Assembly (NCBI RefSeq): GCF_047948215.1
Contig: NC_134460.1
Coordinates: 153,231,320 to 153,295,319, forward strand
Reading direction: 5' to 3'
Source of the DNA: Lycorma delicatula
Taxonomy: Eukaryota; Arthropoda; Insecta; Hemiptera; Fulgoridae
DNA length: 64,000 nt
Below the pieces are notes generated by a model. That model was not told the DNA's origin and did no database searches. It saw only the letters and a program-made list of their open reading frames with translations. Positions 11,101 through 23,100 of the stretch are shown one piece after another (the stretch's first letter is position 1; the number at the start of each line of letters is the position of its first letter). Both the position numbers and the translations under genes were made by a program.

Positions 11101-14100
11101 TTAAATGATGAATGTAAATTTTTAACAACAATCTTTAACGTCAACATTTTCAGCGTTAATGATTCTTTATTACCTTTTTGACTAACTACATATGTAGTGT
11201 TTGGCTACTCAGAATTCCGGTTAGTCAAATTTTCTGAATGTATCGCTCATTTCATCAGCTGGAATTCTGGCCAATGAGATAATTTAATATTTTCAACACA
11301 TACAAAAAGTAAATAAACAGCATTAAATATGATAAGTTTAGGTTTATTTTTACTACTATGGAAAAATGATTCTTTAACCAATAAAATTATTAGGCTTTTC
11401 TAAAGTTGATGATCACCTTATAAACATTCTATTTCTGATGTCAATACAAATTTGGAAATGTTTACATTTTTTAGGAAAATATTATATATATATATATATA
11501 TATTATAAATGTAAGCAAAGATTCAACTTAATCAACCTACAGATAGATTTTGAAGGAGATATACTCATAAAAGCTGCAATAGGTAGCAACACCTTACTTT
11601 ATAATACATGAAAGTTTGATTTATTTAAATAGCAGAGTATTAGTGTTTGGCTAGCCACATTCAGGTTATTTATTTGTTTTTACATTATTTTACTTATTAC
11701 TTCATTTGTCTTTGTATATATATGTAATTTTAATCTTTTGTGTTTACATCTAATTGTATACAAATTTTATATATGACTGATAATGCAGGATCCTGCGAAA
11801 GTACTATCATAAAAATTGTAAAGAAAATAAAGATAAAAGTAATAAAAGGTAAGAGTTTTCTTGTTTCTGTTCTTGGGTAGATTAAGTTGATTTATATTAT
11901 ACTTTTAAATTATTATTGCAGAGGTTATATGGGTCTTGAAAGGATTGATTTTAGAAATATATACATATACACACACATATATATATATATATCAGACTAA
12001 AGTACAGTAGTGTATGAGTACTCTACTTTGAGTACAAAGTAGACAAAATATAACAGTAACATAAATATGTACTGTATGTGTGGCTAGCCACATAACAATT
12101 TTTTTTAAATTTTTATGTCTACATATTTTTATATGTTTACAATTTTAATGTTTTAAGTTTGTATGATTTTTTAAAAAGAAAAAGTTGTATTAACTGAAAA
12201 TGAGAGAAACCCTCGAAAGAGCTTTTATGAAATAACAATAAGCATAAGGTAAGAAGCATTATTAAACTCTGTACTCTTGGTGGTAAACTGTTTTATACTT
12301 TTGTCTTTGACATATCATATATATAGATATATATATATCAACATATTGTCTTTGACAATAGTACAGAGGGGGATATGGACAAATACAATAACAAAAGTCT
12401 TGATTTTGCTTAGTTAATATATATATATATATGTGTATAATTAAAATATGGGTAGACCTAAATGCGCTGCTCAAATGAGACAGCTATGTTTAGTTGCTAA
12501 GAAAGGAATGATCATTTAAGGAAAAATAGAAAAAGAAATCCCATGAATATTTTCAGACTTCTCAACAATGAGAACATAGGACGCTCACAATTAAGAATCT
12601 ACAACAGTTGATTTTTACAGAATGAGATCTAGAGTGCCACGGTCACCATGTCAATTAAAAATACACAAACATTTGTCAAACAAAATGCAAGCGCAATATT
12701 CTCACCGCTTCGACTTGATGTACGAGGAAGGAGAGTTACTGAAAGCTGTACTCACAAAATCTGATTACATGAATATCAGTCTTAGAATGAAATATGTTGA
12801 CGGTTGCATAGCCATTTCACCAGTTTGTACAACATTCCAAGCGACAAAGGGATATGGAGATGTCAAGCGCAGAATGCTACCTCTAATATTAAGCCGGGCT
12901 GTAACCGTTCACAAACTGCAAGGTACATCTCTTGACAGAGCAGTAATAGACCTCGGCAAGAAAAATTTTGCCAAGGGGCAGATTTATGTCACACTTAGTC
13001 GAGTTAAAATTTTAGAGGGCATCGTCGCTTTGTGTGATTTGCACCCATGTAAGTTATTAAATAAACCACATGAGAAAACTGTGAAAGAAAAAATGAGGTT
13101 GTTTAATCTATCCAATTTATAGGTTTCAGACATTTGGACGAGGTTTGCGAGTACCCTGTTAAAAATAATTTTTATAATAATGGTAGAATATTATTTATTG
13201 TAAAATTATAACATTTAACTCACTTCATACAGGGTGATGTCAGTTGGGAGCTTGTTGTACGACTATTTATTTAATATTGCAAAAATTAAAATTTACTATT
13301 GCATAATATAAATATTTATATTATACATACTAATATAATATTTATTATATTAATTGCATAATATTTATATTATTTATTTCATGCAAACATATTATATGAA
13401 GTTTAGAGGAAAGTAGCCAAGGAAAAAAAGGAATGATTGTTTAAGAAAGAAGAATAGAGAAAGAAATGCCGTGAATATTTCCTTGAAGACTAAACAACGA
13501 TAATATTGACTGTTATTAATATCCTAGTCATATGGGGAACAAAGCAACTTGGTACTGGTGCAAGTAGTCAGCGGCTAAGGGTGTTGAGCCATTTAGTTTT
13601 TTTGGTATTTTTCCAAAGATTTTCATTGTATTTGGTTAAAATTTATATGGGATCATTCCAAAAGTATACTCTTTAGATTAAAAAAAAAGTTATAAAAATT
13701 GGTTTACTAATGTCGTAGATATTGGATAACATACAAAAAAAAATACAGTCGAATTGATAACCTCCTTTTTTGAAGTCCGTTAAAAATGATTATACTCGTA
13801 ATTGCTATGATTATCAATTATATATAGATTATATTATATGTATACAGTAGGCTATTTTATTTACATGTTTCATGATGTTCTTACCATAATTATACTATAT
13901 TAAATTAGTATCAGTCAAGGTTAAGTTATTAATTTTCATTTTAAAATGGTGAACCAAATAATTCAATTTAAATGAGTTTATTTATTAACTTCTTGCATGA
14001 AAGAAAAAGAAGTTGATAAGTATATATATGCATTTGTTTTTTTTCTTTTCATTTCCTATGTAATTTATTGTCCAGTTAGTTAAATAACAATGAGCATGCT

Positions 14101-17100
14101 ATCTTCCTAGACAATTCTTTGCAGATTTATCCATAATTTTACTTTCCTGCTTCTATGTAGCAGAAAAAGTAATGCTGTTAGGAAAAAGGTTCCCTTGGGG
14201 TTTTATGTTTTAAGATTCATCGAGTCTAACAATATTGTTACAAGATTTTGAATTATGCATTTATGTTGGCAAGTATTTTGTTATACATATAGGAAACAGA
14301 ACTACCATTATGAAATTGTACTATGTTCTCCTGTGTATTATTTTTACCTTCTTATCTGTTATAGTACAGTGTACTGTAATAAATAATGGAAAGTACTGAT
14401 TGAATCATAATAGTGAGTGTGCTGTTTGTTATTTCTCAATGGTTTGAGTTAACCTGATGCAAAAATGTGAAAAAAGTAGGACACAATTCTACAGGTATTG
14501 AAGTATGTGTTGAAAGATTTATTTATTTAACATATCTGGAATGAGTAAATGCATAATCTTGAAATTTACTTGCTTTTTGAGGGATTGAGTTTTGATTTTT
14601 TTCTTATTCTTTAGGGAAATTCTTGAATGTTTGGGTAAAATTGGTGAAGTTGAAGCAGAGACAAGAGCTGCGTTTATATTATGTGGTTGCGAGCGCATAC
14701 CTTACCCTTGTGATTTTAACAAATATTATCCAGATCCTTCTACATTTAAAATTCCTTCTGAAGAATATACAAGCCGTGAAGATTTAAGGTAAAATTTACA
14801 CATTTTTTAATTCTGAAGTTAATCGTAAAGTTAATTTGAAAAAATTCCCAGTTGTTTTTAGTTAGAGATCAAAGGCAGTCCTTAGTTGGCTTTTGTGTTA
14901 AAAGATCAAAGGGAATATTAAAAGCTTGATTTAGAAGAGAGTGTGAGTATATCTTTCATATGTATTAAGCAAATAGTTAATAAAAATATAATGTTTCTAT
15001 ATATTAAAATGATCTATCGGTTAAGGAAACTTTTTACATAATATTAATATTGGTTACTTTTTGGTTGTCTGTAAGCCACATATTTTTCAATTTTTTCACC
15101 CTTATATTTTGTCAAAAACTGCAATTACAAATTGATATAACTTTAAAAAACCCGGATTTTTAAAATTATTTAATGTTAATTAGACAAGGATAAAGGAATT
15201 AGACAAGGTTAGTGAGCTCTAAGTTAAGTTAATGTTGTACAAACAGTACATATTACTGAACCACCGGAACCACCGTAAGGTATTACTTCAGAGGATGAAT
15301 GAGGATGATATGTATGAGAGTAAACGAAGTGTAATCTTGTAAAGTCTCAGGTCAACCATTCCTGAGATATGTGGTTAAGTGAAACCCAACCAATAAAGAA
15401 CACTGGTATCCATGATCTAGTATTCAAATCCATATAAAAGTTACTGACTTTACTATGATTTGAACTTAAAATTCTTGACTTCAAAATCAGCTGATTTGCA
15501 ATGACAAGACACAACCCGGTTTAGGCACTAGACCAACCTGGTAGGTTTTATCAACATAACCTTTTTTTTTCTTTCTTTCTTAAACACCCCAGGAGTAACC
15601 GGAACTGCCATTAGGCATTACCTCAGTCACTCCCAAGTGTCATGGCAGTAGACTGCCCCTCCCTGTTCCTGTTTTGGCTCCTCAAGAAGACCACCCGTCG
15701 AGGTGGTCTCCACCTTTCAACATAATTTAATGAAACCAAACACTTGCTTCATTTGCCAACCTTGTCTAATTAACATTAAATACAACCTGTTAATGAAAAA
15801 AGTGATATTTAAACTAAATGTGCTAAACTACAACACAATATACGACAAACAGCACAGTGTCCAGATAATCAATAAACCAGCACAATGTCCAGATGTCAAA
15901 ATTAAATCAAAGCCTACTCTCTTTTACACAGCAAGAAGTGTATTATTTAAATTTATAGAAAATCACATGGAACAGATTTTTTTTTTCATTTTTTTAATAT
16001 ATGTTATTTTTGAGATCTAAAACTTTGAGTAAACTATTTTATTACTTTACTCTAAAGTTCTCCAATCAATTCTCTTAAATTTTCATGTGAAAATATCATT
16101 ATGACATTGAATATATCCAAGCTATTTTAATTCAAATACCTAACACAAATGACTACAAAAAATGACAAAAAGTCTTTGTAACCAGTTAAATTTGTCAATC
16201 CTGACCAGAATTTGAACCCAGACCCTTCTGAGTAAAGGATGAAAGAAAGACACTACCACTTCATAAAGGTATCACCAGAGGAGCTTCCTCTAACTACAAC
16301 AAAAAATAAATAAATAAAATCAGTTAAATTGGTGAAGAGTAAGGCTTGAGCATAAAACCGATATATGCATATTGGTTAAATTGAGAACCATCAATTGCAG
16401 TATTAAGTACAGTCCAATTCTATTAATAGCAGATAGGCTCTAATATGTTTCTTACCAAATTTTGTTTATTGTTTGTACTTTACGAGAGGTTTTCTCTAAA
16501 GTAAATACCGTTTCATTGTAAAAAAATTTATTTTTTAAAAACTTTATAATTATTTTTTATTTATCTTAAACTACACACCCTATACTACTTATCTATATAA
16601 TTGCCACATGAATTAAGACATTTTTCGTAGCGATACACCAGCTTCAATATACCCTTGTATTCTTCTGCTGCCAGTCCATTTAGCCACTGATTAACAGCAT
16701 TTTTAAGTTCATCGCCATCCGCGAATTGCTTATCACTCAAAAATTTCTTCCATTTCCCAAACAAATGGTAATTAGAAGGAGCTAAGTCCGGACTACATGT
16801 GAGTGATCGTAAATATCCCATCCAAATGTTCTCGGTAAATCACATCAACATGTGGATGTGCATTATCGTGCATCAGGACGACGCCATCGGTCAGCTCCCC
16901 ACATCGTCAATTTTGAATGGCACACCGTAACTTACGTAGAGTTTCGCAGTAGGCTTCTGCATTTATAGTCGTTCCATGTGACATGAAATCAATCAGCAGT
17001 ATTCCAAACAGATCCCAAAAGACTGTGGCCATCCAAATGCGTCCAAATGGCTGTGGCTTGACCTTTGTCGGTCTGGTTGGTGATTGAGGATGACGCCATT

Positions 17101-20100
17101 CACTTGACTGCCGTTTTCTCCCAGGGATGTAATACGTAATCCATGTTTCATCGTCAGGTTGAATTACGGAACATCGCCTTTTTCTGTGTAGTGCATCAAA
17201 AATGCCAAATCACATCCCATTCAGAATTTTTGGGACGTTCCGTTAAGACGTGCGGCACCCCACGTGCACAAACCTTTCTAAATGATCATGAACATTTCTT
17301 TCTCCTCTTTAATCTCTGGTAACTACCGTTCAGATAATACTTCAGAGGAGGAATGAGGATATGTATGAGTGTAAATGAAGTGTATTCTTGTACATTCTCA
17401 GTTCGACCTTTCCTGAGATGTGTGGTTAGTTGAAACCCAACCCAAATAACTGGCTTTACTAGGACTTGAACGCTGGAACTATTGACTTCCAAATCAGCTG
17501 ATTTGGGAAGATGCGTTCACCACTAGACCAACCCGGTGGGTTCCCAGCGGTCTTTACTGTAGAGATATCTCTCATATTTTGTTTATGTTTTATAAAAAAT
17601 AAGAAGAGTTATTATTAAAAAAATTAAACATGCTCTCTCAGTCATTTTATATTAATAATTTATGTAATTTCAGGAACGTGTGTATATTTACTATTGATTC
17701 TACATTGACTTCTGATTTAGATGATGCTCTTTCAGTTAAAGAATTAAGTAATGGTAATTATGAAATCGGTGTCCATATTGCAGATGTGAGCTACTTTATT
17801 GAACCCAAAACACCGTTTGATGATGTTTTAAAAATGAACGGAACCAGTATTTATCTTAAACATGAGGTAATTATATACGGAAAATATTTTATAAACTACT
17901 TAAAAATTGATGATTTTTTTTGTTGATATTTGTAAACTAATTTTTAAGAAAGTTAATTATAACAATAAATTTCATTAATGTCTTTAATATGGCTACCTTT
18001 AAAAAGAAAGATGATAGTTACCTTAAGTGATAATTTTTCTACAATGATAGTTGAGAATATTCTGATAAATTTTTGTAGTTATTATTATTAGTTTGTAATT
18101 TCTAAAATTCAGTTGTTCAGAAACATGCAGAATAATCTATTATGATTTATAATCATCTGAGATAAATTCTTAGTTGATGTTTCAGTGTCTATGAAAAAAT
18201 AGAGGTACTGTGATTTAATAAACATTTGTAATAAAAAAATAAAGTCCTGGCAAGACTCAAAAGAAAACTTAAGAAAATGCAACTAGCTATTCTAGTTTTG
18301 TTGTCAGTTACAGGTGATGAAAAATTGTGTTTACTACTGTTGCGTAGAGATCAAACAACCATTGTTGCGATTACATTAGCTACGGATTTTGAAAAAGAAA
18401 TTGTTTTTTTCTCCCTAATATTGAATTAATTCATTTCTCCTGCCAGATAATAGATTTTGCATTTACTGAAACATTTTAAGACTTCCCAAGAACGGATGCA
18501 TTGTGTAAATTATCTGACGTATTATATGTTATAGTTGGCTATGTCTTCCTGATGGTGTTCCTGCTAAATCCTAGTTGTTGATAGTATGTGGCTAATCAAA
18601 ATACTTGTATACCATTGCCCCTTTGTACTCATAAGAGGATAAGGATTCTCATATCTTGTTATATTATTCCCCAACAAATAAACTTGAAGCTGAAAGAACA
18701 GTTTGGTGTGTTGATATTATGGGGTGATGAAGTTGTGCGCACTTGGATCAGACCTTAATGTGCCACATGTCCACTGGGTGATTCTAAATGCATACAACTT
18801 TGGCAGCTAGACTAGCTATGATTAGCTAGCACTCAACATCAAAGAAGGGCCAGTACAAGAATATTGGTTGTGTTCTAAATATATGTCATTTTAATGTTGA
18901 GGCCTAAGAAGTCAAAGTGTGAATGTTCAAACAAAATCCTCTTCAAAAATAGTGTTGATATCTGACTGAGGCCTCGCATTACTGGATATAGAATGCTTCA
19001 ACTTGGAGACACATTAACGTTCAGGAGGTGGACGGACCACTGGGTCCATTGTTGATCTTTCTTTTGCTATGCTGGCTTTGGCGGCACAGATTCGGGACTG
19101 GTGGGTGAGTGAAGACCACCTAGTGAGTGATCACCAGGCCATCATCATGAGGATTATAGATGGAGGTTCTTCACGGGCTGGGAGACCGGTTCCCTGTGGC
19201 TGGAGTACAAACGGTATGGAACCGAGAGAATCTGCGGTGATACTAAATTTCAGTGGGATACGCAAGGTTAACTCCAGCAGATGATGGGGTCACATGTCTG
19301 GTCAACTGTTTGGAAGCAGCATATGCTGCTCTTCTCCCTCGCAGTATTGTTGGAAGAATCATTCCTCAGTTTATTGGTGGACAGAAGACATCGCTTGGAA
19401 ACCCAGGGAGTGTCTTAGGGCTAGGAGGCTTGCGCAGTGTACGCGTCTACTCACAAGGACAGTTATACATGGCCCGATGCAGGAGGTGCAGGAGCGAGCT
19501 CAATAATCTTATTAGAGACCCTTGGCATCTTGGGCCCTTTCAAGATGCCTCAAGACCATCTTGGAAGCAATTCATCTCAGAAATTGATACAGGCCCATTG
19601 GGGAATCCATTTAAAATTGTCATTAAAAGGGCTCTAAGAGCTAGAGTCGCCTTATCATTGGACATTGGAGAGGTTCAAAACATAATTGAGGGACTAATGG
19701 GGATGGGGTCGTTGCAGAAGTTGAGGACAATGTGAATTCCCCTCCACTTTTCACCAGAGAGAGATTACAGCAGCAGTGAAAAGGATGCATCTGGATAAGG
19801 CGCTGGGACCAGACCTTTTGCCAAATTTGGCATTTAAGTTGGCTGTTGGAGCGGACCCTGATGCCTTTTTGAAGGTATACAATAATTGTTTAAATGAGGG
19901 GGTGTTCCCTCAGAGGTGGACGCACAGCGCCTGGTCGTGGGTCCCTAGCCAAGAAGAGAACCAATGCTTCTGTCCTCTTATAGACACTGGCGATGATCGA
20001 CATCATGCCAAAGATACTCCAGCGCATGCTGCTGCAGAAGCTGACCAGAGTTATTGAGGATGCAGGGGGACTTTTGAATAAACAATTCGGTTTTCAGAGA

Positions 20101-23100
20101 GGAAGATCTGCTTTGGACATGATCCCATCGCTCAGATACAAGGCTCATACACAATAATCAAAACCTGGATGGCCAGAGTCGGGTTAACTATGGCTCCAGA
20201 TAAGACGGATATTTTTATGATTACAGCAACCAACTGAAAACGCCAACATTGAAGATGGTGCTTGAGGACTAAAGGATAGTTTCAAGGACTGCAATAAAAT
20301 ATCTTGGAATATGGATGAACGCCAGAATATGTTTCAGCCCCAACGTCTTGGAGGCCTGCTTTGAAGGCTGAAAAGGTCATGCATCTGTATACCAGATTAC
20401 TGTCGAACTGTGGGGGACCTCGGTTCCCCACAGGAAATATTTCTCCCATGGGAAATATTGGACACCATAGATAAAAGGGAAATGTTCCTGCCAGTGGAAC
20501 TGTAGCAGATCATGTTGGATAGCGCGGAGGAGGAGGTTGCTGTCTGGAGTGATATACTCACGTTACTTTACGGTGCCGAGATATGGGGAGGTTTCATTAG
20601 ATACAGCATATACAGGGGTGTTCTTGAATCAATACACAGAAGGAGCTGCCTCCATGTTACAGCTGCATATCGCACGATTTCTCAAGAGGCAGTCGAAGTG
20701 TTGGCGGGAATATTACCTGTCGATCTGGAAATCATCCGCAGAAAGAAGATTAGAAAACAACGGGTGTCAACAATTGTGGAATAAAGAAGAGTGGCTAGCT
20801 CCATTATGGAAGAAATGAAGAGAGAATGGCAGATGCGGTGGAACACTAGTAATGGAGACATCGCCTAATTGGGACCTGAGAACTTGGTGCGAGAGAGCCC
20901 ATGGCTGCTGGATACTGTCTTCACACATTTTCTAGCAGGCTATGAGGGGTTTCAGAGAATACCTTTTTAGTTTTAAGCTAGATCACTTCGCTAGTTGTCC
21001 GGTGTGTGTAGACGAAGAAGAGACAGCATATCATGTCTTCTTTCGCAACCTCCGAATTTGAGAATGCGAGAAGGGAAATATTGGACACCATAGATAAAAG
21101 GGAAATGTTCCTGCCAGTGAAACTGTAGCAGATCATGTTGGATAGCACGGAAAACTGGATGGCTGTAGCAAGGTTTTCTAGGAAGATCATGGAGGAGCTG
21201 TATGTCTTGGAGGAATCTCTTAGGGTTAGAAGAAGTGGTCGTTGGAGAGTGCGAGGGCGGACAGGCGTGCGGCTGAGAGGCTAGGGGGTTCCCTGTACAT
21301 GTGGGGATCGTCAGGGTGCGATTAGGTCGTGAGCACTCTGCTCCCGCATCCGATGGTGACCCGTGAGGTAAGTATATTATAGTGTTCAATTGTCTGTGAT
21401 GTATTTGTTTATGTGATTGGATGTGAGTGGCTTTGATGTGATGTGTGGATTGTGCGGTATGAGGTGTGTTTTCTGAGTGATGATGTTTTTCTAAGATTCA
21501 GTCTGATGTTTAGTATCTTGTGGGTATGAGATCCATGTCTGTTGACTGTGGTGTTGAATGTGTGTGAGGGCATATTCCTCCTTTCCTGAAGTAATGCACA
21601 CCAGCTGTACCAGGAAGGGTGGGTAGCCAGGGGTGCAGGTTTAGTCAGTAGTATGCAGGAACACATATGCATTTAATAACGTCTTGTAGAACCTGTTAGT
21701 GAGCCCGACACTCTCAGGTGCCCATAATGGTAGGGTTCCTCCACTATTTTTTTTTATAAAAAAATAAAAAGTCGCCCATCTTCCTTCTGACAAACACATT
21801 TTTACAGGCTGAACGACCTGAATAAATTTCATCAAGCACTTCTGGAAGTCTCCAGAGAATTTACCTTGAGGAACCAGAAGTGGCAATCATCACTCTACCA
21901 ACTAGGAAAGCAGCCAGATTAGACAATATCTTCCTGGAGTTTCCTAAACAAATTGGTGTCAAGGTAAAAACATGGCTTCTAGCAGTTTTTAATCTGCCTT
22001 AGAAGCAGGTTGCCTAAAACTTTTAAAACAACTAAGATACTAGCTATTCCGAAGCTAAGTAAAGAACAAGATCATTTGGAAATCTATCGTCCAATAGCCC
22101 TCTTAAGTGTTTATTATTAGTTTCTCAAGAGAATGCTATCTTGACAGAATTTTACTTGTTCTAGATGCCAGTATACCAGCTGAACAAGCTGGCTTCAGGT
22201 CTGAATGAAGCTGCTGTGACCAGGTTCTAGCTCTTATGTATTTTATTGAGAATGGTTTTGACATGAAAAAGAAAACCTCATCAGTGTTCATTGACCTCAC
22301 AGCCGCTTATGATACAATCTGGAGAAAAGGCCTCTTTCTTAAATTCTACGATCTTATTCTGAGTTCCTTCCTTCTTCAACTTGTAATCTGTGCCAGGGCC
22401 AAGCAACAGGTTAATCAAGATCTTCCTGGTTTGTAAGGAAAGATTGTTCTCACACCCATTTTGTTCAAGGTGTATACGGCCGACATCCCCATTATCCATG
22501 CAGGAAGTTTATCTATGTCGATTATATTGCTTTAGCTTATCAAAACAAGAACATCCAAAAAACTGAAATCACACTCATCAACGATCTTGCTGTTTTTAAA
22601 ACTATTTTATAACCTTGAAGTGTAAACCCAACCCAACAAGGATAGAAGTAGCCTGCTTTCACTTAGCAATTGACTAGCCAAACATAATATGTGTTAAGAT
22701 GGTGTAAGATTTAAACATAACAAACACCCACAGTAACTGAGAGTTACTGTAGATCATGCTCTTACATTCAGAGATCACCTTCAAAAAAACTACAGCAAAG
22801 ATAAGAGTCAAGTCCAATATGTGCAGCATCTTGCTGGATCAATTTGGAGTGTCATGCTAAAGTCCTGCATACCACAGGTTTGTCCTTGGTTTATTCCTTT
22901 GCTGAATACTGTGCTCCTGTGTGGCTAGATAGTGTCCATCTTAGAGAGGTCAATGTCCAGCTGAATAGGGTCATGAGGACAAGTAATGGCACCCTCATGG
23001 CGACATCTCTTCCATGGTTTCCAGTGCTGTATAACATAACGCCCCCTGAAATTCAATGCAAAGAGGCACTATTCAGAGAGAACAGTAAAATCAAATGTTC

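Larger units (their letters stand above)
11641..12255 (+). repeat. Pair of ~210-bp direct repeats, Penelope-like 3' units
   Basis: Both units start near a GTGTTTGGCTAGCCACA / GTGTGGCTAGCCACA block (about 11644 and 12076). Both run through an AT-rich stretch to a CTGANAAT stem-loop with GAAA, and end in an ATAA(AA)GGTAAG box (about 11845 and 12250). Known: Penelope-like elements often occur as partial tandems with long-terminal-repeat-like units. The pair is diverged and carries no ORF. Confidence 0.55.

Noticed and set aside
11777..11800. A bona fide hammerhead ribozyme
   Set aside because: The core has CTGATAA instead of CTGATGA and an extra T before the stem, and no stem I/III could be assigned. 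Reported only as a hammerhead-like motif.
12622..13122. Host PIF1 DNA helicase gene
   Set aside because: Only the last third is present, with no ATP-binding motifs; the Helitron origin explains the sequence better.
21409..21886. Minus-strand ORFs between the R1-like and Jockey-like elements
   Set aside because: They lie antisense to LINE 3' sequence, with biased composition and no domain.
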